NCBI GenBank assembly: GCA_949372635.1
Contig: CASIAB010000001.1
Location: forward strand, 1 to 64,000
Source of the DNA: an uncultured Pseudomonadales bacterium
GTDB lineage: Bacteria > Pseudomonadota > Gammaproteobacteria > Pseudomonadales > Pseudohongiellaceae
DNA length: 64,000 bases
Reading direction: 5' to 3'
Below, piece after piece: positions 26,711 through 34,997 of the stretch (position 1 is its first letter; every line of letters begins with the position of its first letter). The notes under the pieces are model-generated. The model did no database searches. It saw nothing but the letters and a program-made list of their open reading frames with translations, and was not told the DNA's origin. A program made the position numbers and the translations under genes.

Positions 26711-27369
26711 GGACGCAATGTAGCAACTACGGTCGTAAAAGCAAGGATTAGCTTATCTGGGAGGGATCAGCTAATGAAACAGAAGGTTTCTCAAACTATT
26801 TACTACTCAGCTATGGTCGACGCTCTTTTTCACGGTACTCCCCACCTCGCCGGTCTTCAGCCAGTCAATCTTCAGCTTTATCACTTGATTTTCTGCGTTC
26901 TGCGCTACGACGGCCGTCACTGCTTCTTTTTACTTCAAGCAAAATCACTTCTCATTTCTCGAATTTATCAGTGTGACGATGTAATTCAACGTAGCTCATA
27001 GATATAAACTACGCTAGAGTCCCCCGACATTTAAATCACCCATTTCAGCCGTGAATCAAAAAATATCTTGAGGTAAATAATATCGCTATCCATGCACTCT
27101 GCATCCATACCTTATTTCGTCCGCGCAACAGACAATCTATCAGCCATTCTTGAGAGAGGGCGCGCGCCCGCGCAGGAGAACGATATGGACCCCTTGATAC
27201 TAGCGACAGATCGATTATTCCCCGATATGTGCCCCCTTTCACGCCAAGCGCAAATCGCCTGCGACGGAAGCAAGGGCGGGGCAGCCAGAGTCTCTGGAAT
27301 CTTAGTTATCTGGAAGCTGCCATAAATCTACGGGGGGTCAGCTCCTGAAGATTTATGGTTTCGTCCCTT
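26711..27369. other. Gene-poor stretch with a hairpin near its end
   Basis: About 660 bases with no gene I can support; short open frames on both strands lack ribosome binding sites and family features. A minus-strand frame of about 38 codons near 26810-26925 ends in a coherent-looking peptide (KLKIDWLKTGEVGS) and may be the tail of a decayed gene. The segment ends in the inverted repeat at 27320-27358. Confidence 0.4.
27320..27358. repeat. 10-bp perfect inverted repeat with GGGGTCAG-like loop
   Basis: CCATAAATCT (27320-27329) and AGATTTATGG (27349-27358) are exact complements around a 19-base loop that contains GGGGGGTCAG. No T-run follows in either direction, so a simple terminator is unlikely. 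The loop shares its core with the REP-like element at 13132. Confidence 0.5.
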
Positions 27370-28608
27370 TTAATCGCTTACTGTTGCACCGGTTAGTTTT
27401 GCTACCGCAGCAAGAGTGGTTTGTGCCGCATTCAATCCAAGCCTGAAATCTTTATCAGTAAAATTTGTCCACACGTCCAAGGGCGAATGCCAAGTAGGAT
27501 TCCACCCGCCACCAGTATGTGACCCACGCTCGTTCTCGCGCAGACTGATAGAGGGAACCTCGTTCATGAAAGGCGTGGAATCTGTATTCGTCATGTGCGG
27601 TCCGACGGCTGCGGGATAGTCGGTATTGTAAGCATCTGCCGCCGCCTTAAAAACGAAGGCGAGGCGCATCGAATCATCGGCAAGATTAGAAACAGACTGA
27701 AACTCGATATTCACATCGGCTTCTGGACGCTGATCCCAACTCACAGAGCCATCGGCACGCGGCGCACCATGATCCCAAAGCATCATGTCGTGCTGAATCA
27801 TTCCTAGCCAAGTTGGTTCCGGGTAATTGCCAGAGCCTGCTGGCTCTTCGATACCCTGCAAGTCTTTGCGCTGCTCAACATAGGCAGATGACCCGTTAAG
27901 GCCTGTCTCCTCGTTGTTCCACAGAGCGAAGCGTATGGAGCGCTCGGTCTCGACTCCGGGCGCGCTCATGATACGCGCGAGCTCCATAACCAGTGCGGTA
28001 CCCGATCCATCATCGTTCACGGCCTCGTTTACACCGTGACCATCCATGTGCGCGCTTACAAGATACATCTCGTCAGGGCGCGTAGACCCTATTTTCGTAC
28101 AATACACTTCAGAGCGAGGGCCATCCACCGGCTCCTCGGCATTCAACAGTCGAATTCTTTCATCTGGCTGGGCTTCTAGATCCCGATTCACGGCAGTAGG
28201 CGAGCGGTATCCATAGATGGAACTACCACCGGGGCCACTTCCGTTGCGGCCCACCAGACCTCCAGTAGGAGTAGTCAGGTCGGCAGTATCCGCAGCCGAT
28301 CGGCGGCCACTGCCGCGTGGGCGAGTGGTAAATGTGTAGTGAACTCTTTCGACATTGCTGCAGCCGTAGGAAATTAATTGCTCTTCGATCCAATCGACCG
28401 CGGCTGCGTTTCGGCTTGTACCTTGACGACGATCACCAAATTGCGTCAAACCCTTGAGCGTGGATTTGTAGGTTTCTAATTCTAAGCGAGAGACTAGATC
28501 CACGATCGGGTCATCTGCATCCGTGGGTTGCGCAAGAGCGACATGGCTAGCACCAGCTAGGATCGTGCCGGCGATGCAATTGATAATACCAAATAATTTC
28601 CTGCTCAT
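27370..28608 (-). CDS. Exported M28-family metallopeptidase
   Basis: This 412-aa protein has a Sec signal (ending ASHVALAQ). The zinc aminopeptidase site is visible: His in VSAHMDGHG, bridging Asp in NDDGSGTA, the Glu pair in WNNEETGLNG, a later Asp/His region (HDMMLWDHGAP) and MTNTDSTPF, WHSPLDVW with the last His ligand. Length and order fit peptidase family M28 (aminopeptidase Y/IAP type). It works in the periplasm or outside on peptides. It is transcribed alone. Confidence 0.9.
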   Translation of the reverse strand: MSRKLFGIINCIAGTILAGASHVALAQPTDADDPIVDLVSRLELETYKSTLKGLTQFGDRRQGTSRNAAAVDWIEEQLISYGCSNVERVHYTFTTRPRGSGRRSAADTADLTTPTGGLVGRNGSGPGGSSIYGYRSPTAVNRDLEAQPDERIRLLNAEEPVDGPRSEVYCTKIGSTRPDEMYLVSAHMDGHGVNEAVNDDGSGTALVMELARIMSAPGVETERSIRFALWNNEETGLNGSSAYVEQRKDLQGIEEPAGSGNYPEPTWLGMIQHDMMLWDHGAPRADGSVSWDQRPEADVNIEFQSVSNLADDSMRLAFVFKAAADAYNTDYPAAVGPHMTNTDSTPFMNEVPSISLRENERGSHTGGGWNPTWHSPLDVWTNFTDKDFRLGLNAAQTTLAAVAKLTGATVSD

Positions 28609-28703
28609 TTCAACTCCTAAATATTGCCGAATTAGACAATAAGTTATTGATCATCGATGATGATAGACAGTAACTTTTGCGTCTATAAAATACAATCTGC
28701 AAT

Positions 28704-28730
28704 CACTAAGAGCACTAAGAGCACTAAGTG
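28704..28730. repeat. Three tandem 9-bp repeats
   Basis: CACTAAGAG occurs at 28704-28712 and 28713-28721, with the variant CACTAAGTG at 28722-28730. The array lies between the lipoprotein gene stop (28736) and the M28 peptidase start. Confidence 0.8.
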
Positions 28731-28735
28731 AATAT

Positions 28736-29203
28736 CTAGTCGTCGGCTAATGCTTGGTCCGCACGCATATTACAGGCCGTCACCTCAGGCAACTTCGTCA
28801 TATACTTGAGCATCATTGCGCCACGAATATCGGCTTTTTCGAGTAGCGATGAGGAATCGTCTATGTAAAACACACGCGAAGTGGTTGCTACTAAATCCTC
28901 TTCCATTGGCATAGCACAGCGATGCACTCCAAAACCCACCGGTATACGTCTTGGCAGCCGGTCTCGGTACATGAATATCTCTTTACTCTCTTGGAAATAA
29001 GTATAGTCGACTATGCCGTCTCGATTGCTATCGCGCGCGCAAATTTCGTAGAGAATAAAATTGTCGCAGTAGAGGTCGTTTGCAGGGCGATTCGCAAGGT
29101 ACGCTGTGGAACAGCCTACCAGCAGCAGATAGCCACTGAGGAGTACAATAGTGCGAATGCTAGACGGTAGAGCAAACATAAATACAAACTTTTTGGCTCC
29201 CAT
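28736..29203 (-). CDS. Hypothetical lipoprotein
   Basis: I do not recognise the family. Starting from the ATG at 29203 it encodes 155 residues; the frame extends to a TTG at 29260, and an ATG at 29179 is also possible, so the start is uncertain. A hydrophobic stretch ending in lipobox LVGC marks a lipoprotein. The mature part contains five further cysteines and the segments YCDNFILYEICARDSNRDGIVDYTYF, here partly an EF-hand-like DSNRDGIVDY loop that could bind calcium, and GVHRCAMPM. Transcribed alone or with the upstream MMSDH operon, from which it is separated by over 50 bases. Confidence 0.75.
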   Translation of the reverse strand: MGAKKFVFMFALPSSIRTIVLLSGYLLLVGCSTAYLANRPANDLYCDNFILYEICARDSNRDGIVDYTYFQESKEIFMYRDRLPRRIPVGFGVHRCAMPMEEDLVATTSRVFYIDDSSSLLEKADIRGAMMLKYMTKLPEVTACNMRADQALADD

Positions 29204-29314
29204 TTGACTCTGTAAGCTCAATGGTAGAACCCTAAAATGAGAATTTGAATTTAAGAACAAGCTGCGCCGACATTGTACGCAGATTTTAGGAAAATATTAA
29301 ATCTGCGCGAATAT

Positions 29315-30826
29315 TTAACTAGCGGGAAAAGAAAACCGAGTTCCCTCGCTATCACCTTGAGCAGGCCACTTCTGCGTCATCGTCTTCCTGCGAGTATAAA
29401 ACCGGATCGAATCCGGGCCATAGATACTGAGGTCACCGAACAGCGAACGCTTCCACCCGCCGAAACTTTGGCTCGCAACAGGAACGGGAAGTGCCACATT
29501 CACGCCTACCATACCGACCTGAATATGATCAGAAAAATAGCGTGCCGCGGCACCATCGCGTGTAAAAATACAGGTACCATTACCGTATTCGTGCCTGTTG
29601 ATGATCGACATGGCTTGGTCTAGGTTCTCAACTCTCATGACACATAATATTGGGCCGAAAATTTCATCGGAGTGGATGCGCATCGTCTCGCTCACCTCAT
29701 CGAATAGACTACCACCGATGAAATACCCGTCCTCGCTTCCCTCTACCTTTAGGCCACGGCCATCTACAATTAATTCGGCGCCCTGATCCAAACCCTGTTC
29801 GATATAGGCGTTGATGCGTTCAAGCGCATCCGCACTTATGAGCGGCCCCATATCGTTTTCGATATCAGTGCCAGGGCCTATTTTCAATTCCTTCACTCGA
29901 CTGGCAAGCGCAGCGACAGCCTTGTCTGCTGTTCTTTCACCCACACAAACAACCACTGAAATCGCCATGCAGCGCTCACCACAAGAGCCATATGCAGCAC
30001 CCATCAATGCGTTCACCGCATTATCCAAGTCAGCATCGGGCATGATGACGGCATGATTCTTTGCGCCACCCAACGCCTGCACACGCTTATACGTCTTACT
30101 CGCTCGCTGATAAATTGTTTCCGCGACCGGCGTGGAGCCAACAAAACTCACCGCTTGAATACGCGGATCATCCAATATCAACTCAACCACGCGTCTATCT
30201 CCATTAACCACATTGAAGACGCCATCTGGCAATCCCGCCTCAGTAAAGAGCTTCGCGAGCAACAGGGAAGCACTGGGATCTCGTTCCGACGGCTTAAGAA
30301 TAAACGTATTACCGCAGGCAATCGCCATAGGAAACATCCACATCGGAACCATAGCTGGGAAATTAAAAGGAGTAATGCCCGCTACGATGCCTAGCGCCTG
30401 AAATTCTGACCAGCTATCAATATCGGGCCCTGCATTCTTGGAATGCTCGCCCTTAAGTAACTCGGAAATACCGCAAGCGTATTCAACGACTTCTATTCCG
30501 CGAATTAGCTCGCCTCTAGCATCATCCAAGACCTTACCGTGTTCGGCGGTAATCGCCTGACAGATCTCATCAATGTTCGCCTCTAGCAGCTGCTTGAAAC
30601 GAAAGAGTACCTGCGCGCGCCTCGAAGGCGGCGTGTTGCGCCAGGCTCCGAAGGCTAAGCTAGCCGCAACGATCGCCTCTTCCAATTGGGGCTGTGCAGC
30701 ACAGGCTAGCCTTTTAACCACCTTACCCGTTGCCGGATTATAAATATCGAGCGTCTCGACACTACCATCTTTAACGCGGCCGTTGATGTAATGACCGAGT
30801 GTCTCAATCGTTTCAATTGAACTCAT
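29315..30826 (-). CDS. mmsA: CoA-acylating methylmalonate-semialdehyde dehydrogenase
   Basis: This 503-aa enzyme converts methylmalonate semialdehyde or malonate semialdehyde with NAD+ and CoA to propionyl-CoA or acetyl-CoA and CO2. It shows the aldehyde-dehydrogenase fold with the subfamily signature GSCGERCMAIS (catalytic Cys near residue 286), the NAD segment VSFVGSTPVAETIY and GVNVALPVPVASQSFGGWK near the end. It overlaps the aminotransferase gene by 14 bases, so the aminotransferase product is very likely its substrate. Confidence 0.95.
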   Translation of the reverse strand: MSSIETIETLGHYINGRVKDGSVETLDIYNPATGKVVKRLACAAQPQLEEAIVAASLAFGAWRNTPPSRRAQVLFRFKQLLEANIDEICQAITAEHGKVLDDARGELIRGIEVVEYACGISELLKGEHSKNAGPDIDSWSEFQALGIVAGITPFNFPAMVPMWMFPMAIACGNTFILKPSERDPSASLLLAKLFTEAGLPDGVFNVVNGDRRVVELILDDPRIQAVSFVGSTPVAETIYQRASKTYKRVQALGGAKNHAVIMPDADLDNAVNALMGAAYGSCGERCMAISVVVCVGERTADKAVAALASRVKELKIGPGTDIENDMGPLISADALERINAYIEQGLDQGAELIVDGRGLKVEGSEDGYFIGGSLFDEVSETMRIHSDEIFGPILCVMRVENLDQAMSIINRHEYGNGTCIFTRDGAAARYFSDHIQVGMVGVNVALPVPVASQSFGGWKRSLFGDLSIYGPDSIRFYTRRKTMTQKWPAQGDSEGTRFSFPAS

Positions 30827-32129
30827 GCAATGACTCTCCTACGGCATTAATTAAATCATCGATTTGCTTCTCCTCGACGATAAACGGTGGTGCCAATTGA
30901 ATTGTGTCCCCGCCCCATCTCACATAGAAGCCTTTCTCTAGACACTTCAGCCCGACTTCGAATGGACGACGCAGTGGTTCACCAGGATAATGTTCCAAGG
31001 AAATACCTGCAGACAACCCATAGTTGCGAATGTCAGTCACGAAAGGACTGCCTTTCAACGAATGTACCGCTGCCTCAAACTTCGAAGACATGCTCTTCAC
31101 ATTTTCAATTAAGTTGTCATCGACTAATACATTTAGCGCGGCGATACCTGCTGCGCAGGCGACAGGATGCGCGGAGTAAGTATAACCATGAGGAAATTCA
31201 ACCATATAGTCTGGCCCACCGTTGTCCATAAAAGTGTTATAGAGTTCAGATTCAACCACTACAGCGCCTAATGGAATAGTTCCATTGGTGATCTGCTTAG
31301 CAAGAGTCAAGATATCCGGTGTTACTCCGAACTCTTCTGCACCGGTCATTGAACCCATCCTACCGAAGCCGGTGATAACCTCATCGAAGATCAATAGCAG
31401 ATCGTACTTGTCGCAAATCTCACGCAGTCGATTCAAGTAGCCAACCGGAGGCGGCAAGACACCTGCGGTGCCAGATAGAGGCTCGACAATTACTGCGGCA
31501 ATGTTGGAGGCATCATGCAGCTGCACTAACTTCTCTAATTCGTCAGCAAGGTGTGCTCCTAACGCGGGCATTCCCCGACTAAATTTATTTTCATCCAGTA
31601 ATGTGTCGCACATGTGATCTGCATCCACGGACTGACCGAACAGCTTGCGATTGAATCCAATGCCTCCCACACCAACACCCCCATAGTTAACCCCATGGTA
31701 GCCTTTTATTCTGCCTATAAACTTAGACTTTCCCGGCTGGCCTTTGCTGCGCCAATAACCGCGCGCCATTTTCAATGCCGTATCAATTGTTTCAGATCCG
31801 GAATCTGTAAAGAATACATGATCTAGCTTGGAAGGAGTCAGCTCTACTACTTTATTCGCAAGCTCAAAAGAAAGCTCATGCCCGTATTGAAAACCTGGTG
31901 AGTAGTCCAAGCTGGACATCTGCGCACTGACAGCAGCGGTAATTTCTTCGCGGCCATGGCCTAGGCCGCAGGTCCACAGGCCGGATAGACCATCGAATAT
32001 CTTCCTGCCATCAGCATCAAGGTAGTACGCACCTTTAGCTGAGGCCATCATTCTTGGATGGTTTTTGAATTGTCGATTGCCGGTAAACGGCATCCAGTGT
32101 GCTTCGAGTTGCTCTCTACTCAGACTCAC
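30813..32129 (-). CDS. Omega-amino acid:pyruvate aminotransferase (beta-alanine type)
   Basis: This 438-aa class III aminotransferase has the PLP lysine in LAKQITNGTIPLGAV (about residue 278), the Asp-bearing LLIFDEVITGFGR and the N-terminal HWMPFTGNRQFK, the last characteristic of the beta-alanine/omega-amino acid:pyruvate branch. Its product malonate semialdehyde (from beta-alanine) is handled by the overlapping MmsA gene, and the SSS transporter gene lies 36 bases upstream; the three form an uptake and breakdown operon. Beta-alanine is the favoured substrate by context; GABA or similar amines cannot be excluded. Confidence 0.9.
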   Translation of the reverse strand: MSLSREQLEAHWMPFTGNRQFKNHPRMMASAKGAYYLDADGRKIFDGLSGLWTCGLGHGREEITAAVSAQMSSLDYSPGFQYGHELSFELANKVVELTPSKLDHVFFTDSGSETIDTALKMARGYWRSKGQPGKSKFIGRIKGYHGVNYGGVGVGGIGFNRKLFGQSVDADHMCDTLLDENKFSRGMPALGAHLADELEKLVQLHDASNIAAVIVEPLSGTAGVLPPPVGYLNRLREICDKYDLLLIFDEVITGFGRMGSMTGAEEFGVTPDILTLAKQITNGTIPLGAVVVESELYNTFMDNGGPDYMVEFPHGYTYSAHPVACAAGIAALNVLVDDNLIENVKSMSSKFEAAVHSLKGSPFVTDIRNYGLSAGISLEHYPGEPLRRPFEVGLKCLEKGFYVRWGGDTIQLAPPFIVEEKQIDDLINAVGESLHEFN

Positions 32130-32165
32130 GGAGATCCTCCTTCATTTATTTCATACCAATTTCGA

Positions 32166-33737
32166 CTAGTTATTAACTACCGACTCTATTTGCCGAACCT
32201 CGATGCCGCTCAGACCATGTCCTATGCTATCTAAGTCAGCCTGATACTGTGCAGCCAATTCATCATCGGGCCAAAGAATGGTAACGATATAACCAACTAT
32301 CAACGCAGAAAGAAACGATGGCGGCATTGTTTCTAGCGCAACAAAAATAGGCCCAATGGACTCCATGTCCTGAATGACAAACTTACAGATCATCGTCATC
32401 GAGAAGCCGGCAACCATTGAGGCAATCGCTGCCCTCTCCGTGAATCGAGTCCAGAACAGGGACATGAGCATCATCGGGCAGAACGTAGCAGCGATTCCTG
32501 CCCAACCGAAAATAACGAACCAGAATATCGTCCGCTCTGGTGACGCGATAGAAACTGTAATGGCTAGACCCAGGGAGAGAATGGCAAATACAATTGTTAT
32601 AATGCGGCAAAGCCTAGCCGCCTGAGAATCGGTCAGGTCTGGATTGACAATCTTCGCATACAGATCGTGAGTAACAGACCCAGCCGCCATAACCAGCAGC
32701 GATGATACGGTGGACATAATCGCAGACAAAACTGCAGCAATATATAAGCCTACTATGAGCGGCGGAAATGTAAATTCGACTAACTCAGAGAGGACATTCT
32801 GCGCGCCATTACCTAACACCGTATCGGGCTCGACACCTTGTGTCGTGAATATATAACGGCCTAATACACCGATACTAACGGCAGAGAAATCCACTAGAAG
32901 TGTAAACAACATGGCGACCCACTTGCCGCGATTGATTTGATCCTCGCTGCGAATAGCGATGAGTCTGGCAAACACTTGCGGCGAGCCGAGAAAACCAAGA
33001 CCGATTAACATCATGCCGGCTACTACCGCCACGTTCATCAGCGTGAAGCCACCCGCTCCCCATATACTGACCAGCCCGGGTTCAATCGCATAGAGACCGT
33101 CATAAATAGAACCGCTATTAGACAGCGAGAGGTAGGCCACTGCAGGCAACAGCATGAGACACACCAGCATCATGGCTCCCTGAAACATATCGGTCCAGGC
33201 TGCTGCAAGAAAGCCTCCAGCGATGCAGTAGGTCGCAACCACCAGGAAACCGACTACTGCCCCGGTGTGATAATCCCAATCGAGAAAGCTCTCGAAGGCG
33301 GAACCGGTCGCGTCGATTTGCGCCGATATATATATTAGTACGAAGATTGAAAGTGCAATTGAGGAAACTAATCGCAGGACGTTAGTCTTAGACTTGAAAC
33401 GGCTGCCCATATAGTCGATCACTGTGATCGAATCGTATTTATCAGTAAGACGCTTAAATCGATTCGCCATAAAGAACCAGGCGACACCTACGCCGAACAG
33501 TTCTCCGACCACTACCCAATAGGTACTGAAGCCTAGCATCGCGCCCATGCCTGTGAGACCAAGCAATAGCCATGCGGATTCGCCCGTTGCCTGCGCAGAA
33601 AACGCGGCAACCCAAAAGCTTAGAGACTTGCCACCAACTACGAAGTCACTCATGCTTTTGACGCGTTTTGACGCGCGATAGCCCAGAAATATCAATATTC
33701 CGAAGTAGATAATAATCATCGAGTATTTCTCGACCAT
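32166..33737 (-). CDS. Sodium:solute symporter (SSS family, PutP-like)
   Basis: This 523-aa membrane protein has about thirteen hydrophobic segments and the SSS core: FVVGGKSLSFWVAAFSAQATGESAW in the first helices (written here from residues 33-57; key Gly-Lys-Ser and Ser-Ala-Gln-Ala), and GFLGSPQVFARLIAIRS in the middle, typical of Na+/proline symporters. It is the first gene of the operon with the omega-aminotransferase and MMSDH, so it most likely imports the amino acid that they degrade. Confidence 0.9.
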   Translation of the reverse strand: MVEKYSMIIIYFGILIFLGYRASKRVKSMSDFVVGGKSLSFWVAAFSAQATGESAWLLLGLTGMGAMLGFSTYWVVVGELFGVGVAWFFMANRFKRLTDKYDSITVIDYMGSRFKSKTNVLRLVSSIALSIFVLIYISAQIDATGSAFESFLDWDYHTGAVVGFLVVATYCIAGGFLAAAWTDMFQGAMMLVCLMLLPAVAYLSLSNSGSIYDGLYAIEPGLVSIWGAGGFTLMNVAVVAGMMLIGLGFLGSPQVFARLIAIRSEDQINRGKWVAMLFTLLVDFSAVSIGVLGRYIFTTQGVEPDTVLGNGAQNVLSELVEFTFPPLIVGLYIAAVLSAIMSTVSSLLVMAAGSVTHDLYAKIVNPDLTDSQAARLCRIITIVFAILSLGLAITVSIASPERTIFWFVIFGWAGIAATFCPMMLMSLFWTRFTERAAIASMVAGFSMTMICKFVIQDMESIGPIFVALETMPPSFLSALIVGYIVTILWPDDELAAQYQADLDSIGHGLSGIEVRQIESVVNN

Positions 33738-33829
33738 GGAATTCCTCTACCGATCTTTGCTACATGAATACTTGGTCGATAATACCCGCCAGCACAACAA
33801 CTTACACCATGGAATAGCAGATTTTCGGC

Positions 33830-34783
33830 TCAATCGAAGAAGGTCAGCAACATCTGAATATTGCAGCGCTCATAGGGAGACTGCTCGCCTACGATGCGCT
33901 TGAAACCGAGCTTCTTGTATAAATTTACCGCCGGCTTAAGTTTGGTGTTGCTCTCGAGAAATACCTGTCGAAAATTTAGCTCTCGCGCCTTATCAACACA
34001 ACGTTGGCCTAATAGGTAGCCGATGCCCTTACCCTTCGCGCTGTCATCCACTGCCATCTTCGCCAACTCTGCGCGACTAGCATCATGGCGTATCAAAGCG
34101 CAGGTGCCCACCACGCTACTCTTATATTTGGCAATCACGATGTAGCCACCCTTCGCGAGTATTTGTCGTTCCGGATCTTCGAGCATCGCCGAGTCAGACT
34201 CTTCAATTTCGAAATGCTTGTTGATCCATTCATAGTTTAGGTCACGAAAACTCGTGGCATGCTCTGCCCTGTATTCGATCAATTCAATATTCTCTCTGTC
34301 CCTGTCCAAAAATTTACTTCTCACTCGAGCGAAGAGATTCTTTTCTTCCAGAAGATATTCAACTTCCGAAATAGCCTCCCAGATATTATGCTGACACTGT
34401 CCCAGCAGTTCGTCTACCACTGCCTCCATGTCACCAGTCTGGAGCTCAAACCCAGATAGAAGTGACCGCCCCTTGTCCGTGATGCAAACTTGGTTAACCC
34501 GAGCATCGCTAGCCAATTTCTCGCTCTTAAGAATCCCTGCAGCATTCATCTCCTTCGCTATCTTGCTAACAGACGCGTGAGAGTGACCGATTGCTTCAGC
34601 GATAACCGTAATAGGCAGACAACTACCCGATTTCAGCATGTAAAATACGGGAAACCATTTCGGATCGAGGTCCACTTCATAGAGTTTATAGACCTTTGCA
34701 GCCTCTTCTGCGAGCGTCTCACTCAACTGCTTGAGGCGACTTCCCAAGACCATTTTCCCAGTTTTCTCATGGAGTTGCAGCAT
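33830..34783 (-). CDS. MarR-type winged helix fused to GNAT acetyltransferase
   Basis: This 317-aa fusion has a MarR-like winged helix in residues 1-150 (recognition region AIGHSHASVSKIAKEM, wing SDARVNQVCITDKGR) and a GNAT domain in 165-317, with the acetyl-CoA loop AKGKGIGYLLGQ and the C-terminal NLYKKLGFKRI. Such fusions are known in Proteobacteria and may couple acetylation to regulation. An 18-bp perfect palindrome lies 18 bases upstream of the start and is the probable autoregulatory operator. The amidohydrolase at 34998 is divergent and could be the regulated partner. Confidence 0.9.
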   Translation of the reverse strand: MLQLHEKTGKMVLGSRLKQLSETLAEEAAKVYKLYEVDLDPKWFPVFYMLKSGSCLPITVIAEAIGHSHASVSKIAKEMNAAGILKSEKLASDARVNQVCITDKGRSLLSGFELQTGDMEAVVDELLGQCQHNIWEAISEVEYLLEEKNLFARVRSKFLDRDRENIELIEYRAEHATSFRDLNYEWINKHFEIEESDSAMLEDPERQILAKGGYIVIAKYKSSVVGTCALIRHDASRAELAKMAVDDSAKGKGIGYLLGQRCVDKARELNFRQVFLESNTKLKPAVNLYKKLGFKRIVGEQSPYERCNIQMLLTFFD

Positions 34784-34800
34784 AGCGATGCCTATATGTA

Positions 34801-34818
34801 ATTAGTTACGTAACTAAT
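34801..34818. promoter_or_regulatory. 18-bp palindromic operator, probably MarR-type
   Basis: ATTAGTTACGTAACTAAT is a perfect palindrome, of the length and AT-rich half-site style bound by MarR dimers. It lies 18-35 bases upstream of the MarR-GNAT start, where binding would block transcription of that gene. Confidence 0.7.
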
Positions 34819-34997
34819 ACCGCAGTTGAGTGTAATACTGCTCACACTATCTTTCAACGACCTGATACTAGGAATTTCAAATTACCTCTAGGCCACCCGG
34901 GCAGGCTTTCCCTTCGATAATACAAAGACTATAGTTAGGCAGTAATTACAAAAACTTACATCGCCAACAAAACCTTCTTCAACGATTGGGAGTCCGC

